The notes beneath the pieces were generated by a model, which ran no database searches, was not told where the DNA came from, and saw nothing but the letters and a program-made list of their open reading frames with translations. This document shows, one piece after another, positions 9,419 to 16,780 of a stretch of DNA of 64,000 bases. The DNA comes from Polaromonas sp. GTDB lineage: Bacteria; Pseudomonadota; Gammaproteobacteria; Burkholderiales; Burkholderiaceae_C. Each line of letters opens with the position of its first letter. Within the stretch, counting starts at the first letter, position 1. The stretch lies in NCBI GenBank assembly GCA_030654695.1, contig JAURWY010000026.1, positions 62,001-126,000 of the forward strand, read 5' to 3'. Made by a program: the position numbers and the translations under genes.

Positions 9419-10246
9419 ATGAAGTTGCACATCAAGCACACCACCGACTACCGTTACAGCGAACCGCTGCTGTATGCCCTGCAAACTCTGTGGCTGACGC
9501 CGCAGAGTGGGCCTGCGCAAACGGTGGATTTCTGGAGTTTGGGTGCGCCCGAAAAGCTCTTCCCCCAGCGCGACGCTTACGGCAACAGTATTCATTCGTA
9601 CACATTCGTCGGCAAAGTGACTGACGATGTGCGTTGGAGCTTGGTGAATGCGGCGGGGCAGGTGGACACGCTGGGTGTGGCCGAATTTGTCGACGCGCCT
9701 AGCTTGCCGCATCCGAGTTTTTTTTTGCGGCCGACGCACTTGGCGGCACCGCATGCGGTTTTGGCTGAATTCGGTCGGCGCTTTGTCTCACCCGCCGCAT
9801 CTAACACCAACGGCAAGGCCGACTTAGCCAGCCTGCTGGCTTTGAGCCAAGGCATTGCCGATGTGGTGCGTTACCAAAAAAATAGCACAAGCGTCAGTAC
9901 CACGGCGCTACAAGCCTTTCAGGCGGGCGCCGGTGTGTGCCAAGACCAAGCCCATGTGATGGTTGCCGTGTGTCGCAGCTTGGGTATTCCGGCGCGCTAC
10001 GTCAGCGGCTATTTTTACGCCGCCAACGAACCCGACTTGGCCAGCCACGCCTGGGCTGATGTGTGCCTCGACGTCGCCGAGCGGCGCTGGGTCAGCATTG
10101 ACATCACTCACAGTTGCCAGATTGACCAGCGCCACGTGCGCTTGGCCATGGGCACAGACTACGACGCCTGCCCGCCGATCAAAGGCGTGCGACAGGGCGG
10201 CGGTGAAGAGTCGATGACGGTGAGCATCACGATCGAGCTGGTTTGA
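9419..10246 (+). CDS. Transglutaminase-like cysteine peptidase
   Basis: 275 residues from the ATG at 9419 (MKLHIKHTTDYRYSEPL). It has the bacterial transglutaminase N domain (about 1-90) followed by a transglutaminase core with Cys174 (GVCQDQAHV), His210 (ASHAWAD) and Asp228 (SIDITH). The end, GEESMTVSITIEL, is the usual closing strand of the family. No signal peptide is seen, so it acts in the cytoplasm. It closes the ATP-grasp / alpha-E operon, 43 bases after the alpha-E stop. It may cleave or transfer the amide bonds made by the ATP-grasp partner; this is inference from gene context. Confidence 0.9.
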   Translation: MKLHIKHTTDYRYSEPLLYALQTLWLTPQSGPAQTVDFWSLGAPEKLFPQRDAYGNSIHSYTFVGKVTDDVRWSLVNAAGQVDTLGVAEFVDAPSLPHPSFFLRPTHLAAPHAVLAEFGRRFVSPAASNTNGKADLASLLALSQGIADVVRYQKNSTSVSTTALQAFQAGAGVCQDQAHVMVAVCRSLGIPARYVSGYFYAANEPDLASHAWADVCLDVAERRWVSIDITHSCQIDQRHVRLAMGTDYDACPPIKGVRQGGGEESMTVSITIELV

Positions 10247-10321
10247 CCGGGCCTGAAGCGGACGCTTGCTAATGAGTCGTTCCTTATAGGGACGTCTTAA
10301 GAGTCTTGGCAACCCTCATGA

Positions 10322-10338
10322 ACGCTGGATTCCAGCGT
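10322..10338. repeat. Perfect 8-bp inverted repeat
   Basis: ACGCTGGA, one base, then TCCAGCGT. The arms match fully. It lies 76 bases past the transglutaminase stop with no T run after it, so it is not a standard terminator. It may be a protein site or a hairpin protecting the transcript end. Confidence 0.4.
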
Positions 10339-10504
10339 AATTCTGAATGGCCAAATCCTTCAGTTAGTTTTTAAATTGGCTCGGCTCTCTGAGAGATTTT
10401 TCGCAGCCTCTGGCGGTGCGAGCGCATCGCTTTGCCGATAGATTCAGTCGTTAACTATGGGTTTAATTTTTCCTTGATTGGGGAAATTTTTTAAATACCA
10501 ACCA

Positions 10505-10546
10505 TTGATGTACATCAAGTCGGCTGGCGGTACGGCCTTCGATACT
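10505..10546 (+). promoter_or_regulatory. FNR/Anr-dependent class II promoter
   Basis: TTGATGTACATCAA at 10505-10518 is a perfect FNR box (TTGAT-N4-ATCAA). GATACT at 10541-10546 is a good -10 element. A start 7 bases later, near 10553, puts the box centre (10511.5) at -41.5, the usual position for FNR activation, with the box replacing a -35 element. The next gene starts at 10602. This predicts low-oxygen induction of the four genes that follow. Confidence 0.8.
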
Positions 10547-10601
10547 TGTTATGAAGTCCAGATCAAACGAGCCTTGAGCTTGCCCAAAAAGGAGAAATAT
10601 C

Positions 10602-10937
10602 ATGCAAACCATGATTTCAAAATCTGTCGCCATGGTGAGCTTGCTGGTTGGCGTCCTAGTCAGCGGCCCCGCATGGGCTGATGATGATTGTGTCGATCCG
10701 GTAGCCGACTGGCAGCCACGTGAAGTGCTGCGACAACAGGTCGAGCAGCGGGGCTGGACGGTCAAGCGCATCAAGGTGGACGACGGTTGCTACGAGGTCC
10801 GGGGCGTCGACAGCAAGGGCAACAAGTTCAAGGCCACCTATGCGCCGGCATCGCTTCAGATACGAGCGCTAGAAGTTCGCTTTGGAAAAAACGCCGTGAC
10901 GTCTGACTATCTATTGCCAGGCCAGCTAGCCAAGTGA
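10602..10937 (+). CDS. Small periplasmic PepSY-domain protein
   Basis: 111 residues. An N-terminal signal peptide (MQTMISKSVAMVSLLVGVLVSG, probable cut after AWA at 26) exports it. The mature part resembles the single-domain PepSY_2 family: PREVLRQQVEQRGWTVKRIKVDDGCYEVRGVDSKGNKFK. Cys30 and Cys63 could form a disulfide. It is the first gene behind the FNR-type promoter and precedes the DUF2271 gene by 64 bases. In other bacteria such proteins sit beside cytochromes or PepSY membrane proteins; here a role in the same periplasmic redox route is inferred from the operon. Confidence 0.75.
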   Translation: MQTMISKSVAMVSLLVGVLVSGPAWADDDCVDPVADWQPREVLRQQVEQRGWTVKRIKVDDGCYEVRGVDSKGNKFKATYAPASLQIRALEVRFGKNAVTSDYLLPGQLAK

Positions 10938-11001
10938 GCAGATTAGCGCCCGCGCATTCAGCCACAACGCTCATCTATAACGATTTAAACGGAGAAGCTT
11001 C

Positions 11002-11472
11002 ATGAAAAAAACCATTGCTTCGTTCTTGCTGGTCAGCGCTGCTGCTTTGCCCGGCGTGGCCCAGGCGCGCACGCTGAACTTGACCACGGAGCTGCAAAAT
11101 TATGGTGGCGAAGGTGCCTATCTGGCGTTTTACGTGACCGACGCCAGCGGCAAATATCAAAAGACGCTGTGGGTGGCTGGCAAAAAATCGAAATACTACA
11201 AGAGCCTGCGCGACTGGGCACGCGGCAGCCGCTTGAATCCGCGCGAGTTCGACGGCGTCAGCGGTGCCAGCGTCGGCAGTGGGCGTTCGTTGACGGTGAA
11301 GGTGGAGCTGGCCGATGCCTTGATCGATGCGGGCTATGAAATCCGCGTTGACAGTGCGGTCGAAGACGGGCGCGAAAACGCCGTTGACGTTCGCGTGCCG
11401 CTGACGGCTGCGGGTGCCAGCAAGCCGGTTGCCGGGCGCGGCTATATCAAGTCCTTCAAATACGACATGTGA
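11002..11472 (+). CDS. DUF2271 periplasmic protein with a flavinylation-type motif
   Basis: 156 residues with a Sec-type signal peptide (MKKTIASFLLVSAAALPGVAQA, probable cut after 22). The mature part matches DUF2271: LTTELQNYGGEGAYLAFYVTDASGKYQKTLWVAG and later GYIKSFKYDM. Residues 84-90 read DGVSGAS, the Dxx(S/T)GA(S/T) pattern to which ApbE enzymes attach FMN; Ser90 (codon at 11269-11271) would be the acceptor. A flavin transferase gene lies two genes downstream in the same operon. So this is probably a covalent FMN protein in the periplasm, reduced by the membrane flavoprotein encoded next. The family's function is not settled; the flavin attachment is a prediction from the motif. Confidence 0.8.
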   Translation: MKKTIASFLLVSAAALPGVAQARTLNLTTELQNYGGEGAYLAFYVTDASGKYQKTLWVAGKKSKYYKSLRDWARGSRLNPREFDGVSGASVGSGRSLTVKVELADALIDAGYEIRVDSAVEDGRENAVDVRVPLTAAGASKPVAGRGYIKSFKYDM

Positions 11473-11538
11473 CCGCAGCGCCGTGAGGCGCACCGACAGC
11501 ATGATCCATCGCAACACCCACCAGAAGTAGTCCATACC

Positions 11539-13773
11539 GTGGTACGTCAGTTTCATTCTTGGCCCGGCTTGATCGCTGCCCTGTTTTTACTGGTGCTGAC
11601 CGCCAGCGGCGCGATCCTGTCGGTCGATCCGGCGCTGGAAAGACTGGCTGCCAATGTGCTTCCGTCCGGTCAGGTCAATGTGGCCGAACTGGCCGGCCGG
11701 GTGGCGCGCCATTACCCCGGAGTCGAGCAGATCCAGCGCACGCCTTCCGGAACGGTCATCGTCTACTACAGCCATGCGGGTCAGTCGGGTGCCGATCACA
11801 TCGACCCGCTCAACGGCCAACGCCTGTCGGCGCATGTCGGACCGAGCGCTTATTCAACCACCTTGCGTTGGGTTAAAGACTTGCATCGTTCTTTCTTGTT
11901 GGACACGCCAGGTCGCGCCGTGGCGGGTATGTCGGCGGTCTTCATGGTCATCTTGTCGGTGTCCGGCGCGTTGTTGATGGCCAGACGGCAAGGCGGCTGG
12001 CGTCATTTGTTTCGCCCGTTGCGCGGCCGATTGAGCCAACGCTTGCATGGCCAAGTGGGACGATTCATCGTGTTTGGTTTGCTGCTGTCGGCGTTGACGG
12101 GCATGTACGTGTCGGCGGTGACCTTTGGCTTTGTGTCTGATGGCAAGCAGAACGAGCCCGATTTTCCCGCCAGTGTGGCTGGCGGGCGTGCTGCGCCGGT
12201 CACCAGTTTGCCAGCGCTGCAAGCGATCGACCTGAATGACTTGCGAGAACTGGTGTATCCGCGTGCGGGCGATCTGACCGATTTTTACTCCTTGCGCACC
12301 GCGCAGGGCGATGGTTATGTGGACCAAGCGACCGGCGGCTTGTTGTCCTATCGGAGCCACAGCAAGGTGCGCAGCCTTTACGAGTTGACTAACCAGTTGC
12401 ATACCGGCGAAGGCTTGTGGTGGTTGGGTCTGCTGCTGGGCGCATGCGCGCTGGGCGCACCGTTGATGAGCGTGACGGGGGCGCTGATATGGTGGCAACG
12501 GCGCCGTGACCGGCCGCGTATTAACCATAACGGCGGCGCGCAAGCGGCCGACACAGTACTACTGGTTGGCAGTGAAAACAACAGCACCTGGGGGTTTGCC
12601 AGCGTGCTGCATGATGCCTTGCGGCAGGCTGGCCATGTTGTCCACACCGCGCCCATGAACCAGTTGGCGTCGCCGTATCGACGCGCACAGCGCTTGTTCA
12701 TTCTGACCTCCACTTATGGCGATGGTGCGGCACCGACCTCGGCCAATCAATTCTTGTCGCGCTTTGCCAGCAACAGTGGCACGCAAACGCCAAAGCCAGC
12801 CTTTGCGGTCTTAGGCTTTGGGGACCAACAGTTCCCGCGTTTTTGCCAGTTCGCCAAAGATGTTGACGCCGCGCTGCAGGCTCAGGGCTGGCCGCGCCTG
12901 ATGGCGCTCGAGACCATCGACCGCCAGTCGGAGCAAGCGTTTGCACGTTGGGGCACTGCGCTGGGGCAGGCGATCGGCCAGGATATTTCATTGACCTATG
13001 TGCCTAGGCGGCCGCCCACGCGTGCGCTGCAATTGGTCGAGCGCACCGACTACGGCTTGCAAGTAGATGCGCCGACCAGCGTGATGCGTTTTACGGCGGT
13101 GCCAGAGGGCCAAGGGCTGCAGCGGTTTTTTGGCGGCAACGGCCTGCCGCATTTTGACGCTGGCGACTTGGTCGGCATTCTGCCGCCCGGCAGTGCTGCT
13201 CCACGCTTTTATTCGCTGGCCTGCGGGTCCAGCGATGGCCTCCTTGAAATTTGTGTGCGCAAGCATCCCGACGGCTTGTGCTCGGGGTTTTTGCACAGCT
13301 TGCAGATCGGCGACCGCATCGATGCCTTTATCTTGCCCAACCCGAACTTTCGCCCGGCCTCCGGCAAAGCGCCAGTGATTTTGATCGGCGCTGGAACCGG
13401 CCTCGGGCCCTTGGCCGGATTTATCCGCAACAACACGGGCCAGCATCCGATGTACCTGTATTGGGGCGGGCGCGACCCGGCTTCGGATTTCTTGTACGAG
13501 CCGGAGTTGCGTGGCTATTTGACCGACCATCGGTTGACCCAGCTGCACACGGCTTTTTCGAGAGTCAAGGACCGGGCTTATGTGCAGGACAGCATCAGCG
13601 GCGATGCAGATCAGATCAGGCATTTGATAACGCAGGGCGGCCAAGTGTTGATTTGCGGTAGCCGCGCGATGGCGAACAGCGTGGCCGAGGTGCTGGACCA
13701 GGTGCTCGAACCTTTGAGTCTGAATGTGCAGGCCTTGAAAGCCGATGGACGCTATCGTGAAGATGTCTATTGA
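11539..13773 (+). CDS. PepSY membrane protein fused to flavodoxin and NAD(P)H reductase modules
   Basis: 744 residues from a GTG start; no better start lies upstream. Membrane segments fall near 9-28, 127-148, 174-196 and 293-318, with a PepSY region between the first two. His6, His116, His170 and His288 sit beside the segments as possible heme ligands. After them come a flavodoxin domain (about 338-480, with LLVGSENNSTWGF, TSTYGDG and LGFGDQQFPRF), an FAD domain (RFYSLACG at 556-563) and a NAD(P) domain (GAGTGLGPL at 618-626, ending YREDVY), like cytochrome P450 reductase. The soluble part should be cytoplasmic. The likely role is carrying electrons from NAD(P)H across the membrane to the DUF2271 flavoprotein; that partner is inferred. 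Gene order suggests cotranscription with apbE, which overlaps its end. Confidence 0.88.
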   Translation: MVRQFHSWPGLIAALFLLVLTASGAILSVDPALERLAANVLPSGQVNVAELAGRVARHYPGVEQIQRTPSGTVIVYYSHAGQSGADHIDPLNGQRLSAHVGPSAYSTTLRWVKDLHRSFLLDTPGRAVAGMSAVFMVILSVSGALLMARRQGGWRHLFRPLRGRLSQRLHGQVGRFIVFGLLLSALTGMYVSAVTFGFVSDGKQNEPDFPASVAGGRAAPVTSLPALQAIDLNDLRELVYPRAGDLTDFYSLRTAQGDGYVDQATGGLLSYRSHSKVRSLYELTNQLHTGEGLWWLGLLLGACALGAPLMSVTGALIWWQRRRDRPRINHNGGAQAADTVLLVGSENNSTWGFASVLHDALRQAGHVVHTAPMNQLASPYRRAQRLFILTSTYGDGAAPTSANQFLSRFASNSGTQTPKPAFAVLGFGDQQFPRFCQFAKDVDAALQAQGWPRLMALETIDRQSEQAFARWGTALGQAIGQDISLTYVPRRPPTRALQLVERTDYGLQVDAPTSVMRFTAVPEGQGLQRFFGGNGLPHFDAGDLVGILPPGSAAPRFYSLACGSSDGLLEICVRKHPDGLCSGFLHSLQIGDRIDAFILPNPNFRPASGKAPVILIGAGTGLGPLAGFIRNNTGQHPMYLYWGGRDPASDFLYEPELRGYLTDHRLTQLHTAFSRVKDRAYVQDSISGDADQIRHLITQGGQVLICGSRAMANSVAEVLDQVLEPLSLNVQALKADGRYREDVY

Positions 13774-14749
13774 CCTTGCCAGCACGCCGACCTTGCAGCG
13801 CTACAGCGTTAGCGGAGAAACCATGGGCACGCGCTACAGCGCGGTATTTTTTGCTGCGCCCGGGCTGCTTGCCGCCGCCACTGAGGCGATCAATGCCAGC
13901 CTGTTGGCTGCTGTGGACCAAGTGGATCAGCAGATGTCGACGTGGAAAGCCACTTCGGATTTGAACCGGCTGAACGCGGCGCCGACGCAACAATGGCTGG
14001 CAGTGCCACGCGCACTGGCCTTGGTCTTGCAAGCGGCGCTGGACATCAACCGGCAATCCGATGGCGCATTCGATATCGGCGTCGGCGCGCTGGTCAATTC
14101 ATGGGGCTTTGGTCATGTCAAGCCACAGCACATCGGCACGGTCAAGCAGCAGGTGGCGCACGCCACCAGCGAGACGCTGGAGATCGATCATGCCAACTTG
14201 CAGGTGTGCAAACTGTTCGACTCCAGGCTCGATCTGTCGGGCATCGCCAAAGGCTACGGCGTCGATGTGCTGGCGCACTGCCTCGATCGCTTGGGCATCG
14301 ACAGTTATCTTGTCGGCATCGATGGCGAGATGCGGGCGCGCGGCCTGAAGCCGGGCCACGAACCTTGGGCTGTCGCGCTCGAAAAGCCGCTGCCGGGCAC
14401 GCGCGAAGTGATGGGCGTGATGGAGTTGTGCGATGCGGCGATCGCCACCTCAGGCGACTATCGCCACTTTGTCGATCTAGCCGGCGAGCGGTACGCCCAC
14501 ACCATGCATCCCTTGCTGGGCGTGCCGGTACGCAACCGGGTCGCAGCGGTGACCGTGGTGGCGTCAAGCTGCATGTTGGCCGACGCTTGGGCAACCGCGT
14601 TGTTGGTGCTGGGCGAAGAGGCGGGCGTTGCGCTGGCGCAGAGGCGAGGCATGGACGCCTTGTTCGTGTTGCGCGATGGGGCGGGGTTTCAACAAATTTC
14701 AATTGTCTCAGGGCAGAAATGCACCCAGTCAGCCGCTTATTCTGACTAA
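13745..14749 (+). CDS. apbE: ApbE-type FAD:protein FMN transferase
   Basis: 334 residues. The enzyme moves FMN from FAD onto a Ser or Thr of a target protein. Typical blocks are present: SGETMGTRYSAV near the start, FDIGVGALVNSWGFG, LDLSGIAKGYGVD, YLVGIDGEMRARG, ATSGDYRHF, HTMHPLLG and the metal-site ADAWATAL. The ATG at 13745 overlaps the preceding gene by 29 bases; ATG 13763 is also possible. Neither start gives a signal peptide or lipobox, although many ApbE proteins are exported lipoproteins, so this one would act in the cytoplasm unless the start is wrong. The obvious substrate is the DUF2271 protein of the same operon. The stop overlaps that of the convergent hydrolase gene. Confidence 0.92.
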   Translation: MDAIVKMSIDLASTPTLQRYSVSGETMGTRYSAVFFAAPGLLAAATEAINASLLAAVDQVDQQMSTWKATSDLNRLNAAPTQQWLAVPRALALVLQAALDINRQSDGAFDIGVGALVNSWGFGHVKPQHIGTVKQQVAHATSETLEIDHANLQVCKLFDSRLDLSGIAKGYGVDVLAHCLDRLGIDSYLVGIDGEMRARGLKPGHEPWAVALEKPLPGTREVMGVMELCDAAIATSGDYRHFVDLAGERYAHTMHPLLGVPVRNRVAAVTVVASSCMLADAWATALLVLGEEAGVALAQRRGMDALFVLRDGAGFQQISIVSGQKCTQSAAYSD

Positions 14750-15468
14750 CGCTCGCAGCGCGCCATCCAACGTTCAATAGACTGCGCCACCGCCTTTGGC
14801 TGCTCCATGGGGGCCATGTGGCCGGCATCTTCAATCACGTCGAGGACAGCCGCCGGCGCCAAGGCCTGCATGGCTTGGTGTTGTGTCACCGGGGACCAAG
14901 TGTCTTGCCGGCCACACATCAGCAGCGTGGGCACCGTGATGCTGTGCAGCACATCGCTGCCGTCCGGACGACCCAGCAGCGAACGGATTTGACATTCAAA
15001 AATGTCTGCGGTCTTGCGCTCAAACATCGAAATGATGCGCTCTATCAAGTCATCATCTTGGAGGCGAGCCGGGTGCACCATGCCTTTCACCCATTCGCGC
15101 GCCATGACAGCAAGGCCTTGCTCGCGTGCCACCGTCAACAACGCAAAGCGCTTGCGCGATTCTTCCTCGCCGTCGACCCCAGAAGATTTAGGCAGAAAAC
15201 CCGTGTCCAACAGCGCGACGCCACGGATGCGCTCCGGTGCTTGCCGAAGGGCTTCAAGCACCACCCGAGCGCCCATGGAGTGACCCGCCAGCAGCATGTG
15301 GGGGGGGGCCGAATCCAGCATCTGGCGTGCCATTTGTGCCAATGAGTCAGCTGAGCCATGGTCTACCACGGTACAAGCGCGTTGACTGCTAAGACTAGGC
15401 AACGACAGCTCCCACACAGCGTGGTCGCACATCAGGCCCGGCACTAACAAAAGCGGCAAGGTCGTCAT
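14746..15468 (-). CDS. Alpha/beta hydrolase
   Basis: 240 residues from the ATG at 15468 (MTTLPLLLVPGLMCDHAVWE); a TTG at 15486 would overlap the preceding gene. The nucleophile elbow is GHSMGAR, with Ser near residue 70. A catalytic Asp (MCGRQDTWSP) and a His near the C-terminus (EDAGHMAPMEQP) complete the triad. No signal peptide. It follows the binding-protein gene by 14 bases and is likely cotranscribed, which hints at an imported ester or amide substrate. Substrate unknown. Confidence 0.85.
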   Translation of the reverse strand: MTTLPLLLVPGLMCDHAVWELSLPSLSSQRACTVVDHGSADSLAQMARQMLDSAPPHMLLAGHSMGARVVLEALRQAPERIRGVALLDTGFLPKSSGVDGEEESRKRFALLTVAREQGLAVMAREWVKGMVHPARLQDDDLIERIISMFERKTADIFECQIRSLLGRPDGSDVLHSITVPTLLMCGRQDTWSPVTQHQAMQALAPAAVLDVIEDAGHMAPMEQPKAVAQSIERWMARCER

Positions 15469-15482
15469 CACATGGTCACGGT

Positions 15483-16652
15483 TCAACGCGTTTTACCAAT
15501 GTCCTTGACGTCGCTCACCGTCTCGATTTCCCGATTCCACAGCTGACCGCCGATTTTTTCGACGCGGCGCACATACACGTTGTGCACGACGTCACGTGTG
15601 CGCGCATCGATATACATCGGGCCACGCGGACTTTCGAAGACTTGTCCTTTCATGGCGTTGAGCAGAACTTCACCGCCAACGCCTTTGCTTACTTTTGCTG
15701 CTTCGTAGATGACGCGCATGCCGTCATACGCGCCAACGGCCATGAAATTGGGGCGTGCGCCGTTGTTCGCTTTGGCAAAGTCAGCCACAAATTTTTTGTT
15801 GAGCGCAGAGTCGTGGGCCGCCGAATAGTGGTGCGCCGTTACCACGCCAACCGCGACATCGCCCATTTCGTTGAGGATGTTGTCGTCGGTGACGCTGCCT
15901 TCGGCGATCAGGCGAATACCTGCTTTGTCGAGGCCCCGTTCTGCAAACTGTTTCATCAGTGCAGACCCGACGCCTGCGGGGACGAAGGCAAACAGCGCAT
16001 CAGGCTTGGCGTCACGAACCCTTTGCAGGAAAGGTGCGAAGTCAGGGTTGCGCAGGGGTACACGCAGCGTCTCAATGACTTGCCCGCCGTTGGCAATGAA
16101 GCGCTGGTTGAAGTACTTCTCTGAGTCCACGCCAGGTGCGTAGTCGGTCACCAGACTGACGACTTTTTTGACATTGTTTTTGGTGGCCCATTCCGCCAGC
16201 GTGGTCACCACCTGTGGAACGGTGAAGCTGGTCCGCACGATGAAGGGCGATGCTTCTGTGATGGCCGATGTGGCAGCGGCCATCACCACCATCGGGGTTT
16301 TGGATTGCGTTGCCAGCGGTGCCGTTGCAAAGGCTAGCGGGGTCAGGCCAAAACCAGCGAGCACTTGCACTTTGTCATTGATCAGGAGTTCTTGGGCCAG
16401 GCGCTTGGTGGCGTCAGGCATGCCCGTGTCGTCTTTGACGATGAGCACGACTTTTTTCCCGGCCACTGTGTCTCCGTGCTGCGCCACATAGAGCCGTGCC
16501 GCAGATTCAAGCTGCATGCCGGTGGAGGCAAAAGGCCCGGTCATTGGCAAAATCAAGCCAATCTTGAAGGTGCTGTCTTGGGCATGGGACACGCCCACGA
16601 TGCCCGCAAGTGTTATTCCCGCCGTAGCAATGAGTAGCGAACGCTTGAACAT
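15483..16652 (-). CDS. Periplasmic binding protein, branched-chain amino acid type (Peripla_BP_6)
   Basis: 389 residues with a signal peptide (MFKRSLLIATAGITLAGIVGVSHA, cut near 24). The family pattern is clear: FKIGLILPMTGPFASTGMQLESAARLYVAQHGDTVAGKKVVLIVKDD, then GFGLTPLAFATAPLATQSKTPMVVM. It captures small ligands for an ABC importer of the LivK type, but no permease or ATPase gene is nearby. It shares its direction with the LysR-like gene upstream and the hydrolase downstream. The ligand may be an aromatic or carboxylic acid, as in many betaproteobacterial members; this is not shown by the sequence. Confidence 0.88.
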   Translation of the reverse strand: MFKRSLLIATAGITLAGIVGVSHAQDSTFKIGLILPMTGPFASTGMQLESAARLYVAQHGDTVAGKKVVLIVKDDTGMPDATKRLAQELLINDKVQVLAGFGLTPLAFATAPLATQSKTPMVVMAAATSAITEASPFIVRTSFTVPQVVTTLAEWATKNNVKKVVSLVTDYAPGVDSEKYFNQRFIANGGQVIETLRVPLRNPDFAPFLQRVRDAKPDALFAFVPAGVGSALMKQFAERGLDKAGIRLIAEGSVTDDNILNEMGDVAVGVVTAHHYSAAHDSALNKKFVADFAKANNGARPNFMAVGAYDGMRVIYEAAKVSKGVGGEVLLNAMKGQVFESPRGPMYIDARTRDVVHNVYVRRVEKIGGQLWNREIETVSDVKDIGKTR

Positions 16653-16780
16653 GGTATGTCTCCTGTGGGTCTAAATGGTGCGGTGCACCGAGTTTTTATG
16701 ATTTGAATCTTTGAAGCACGATGATCAGCCAAGGACGCGATCAGAGCCAATGTCTTCAGCATGTCAGCTATGCATTTTGC

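Larger units (their letters stand above)
10247..10601. other. Intergenic region between the transglutaminase operon and the FNR-box operon
   Basis: A 355-base gap without a credible gene. It holds a perfect 8-bp inverted repeat at 10322-10338, a weaker CTCTC/GAGAG hairpin followed by a short T run near 10387-10403 that could end the upstream operon, an AT-rich stretch at about 10455-10500, and the FNR-type promoter at 10505-10546. A GGAG ribosome site lies just before the ATG at 10602. Confidence 0.6.

Noticed and set aside
10474..10478. Second FNR half-site upstream of the main box
   Set aside because: Only TTGAT is present; the other half reads GAAAT, so it is not a convincing dyad.
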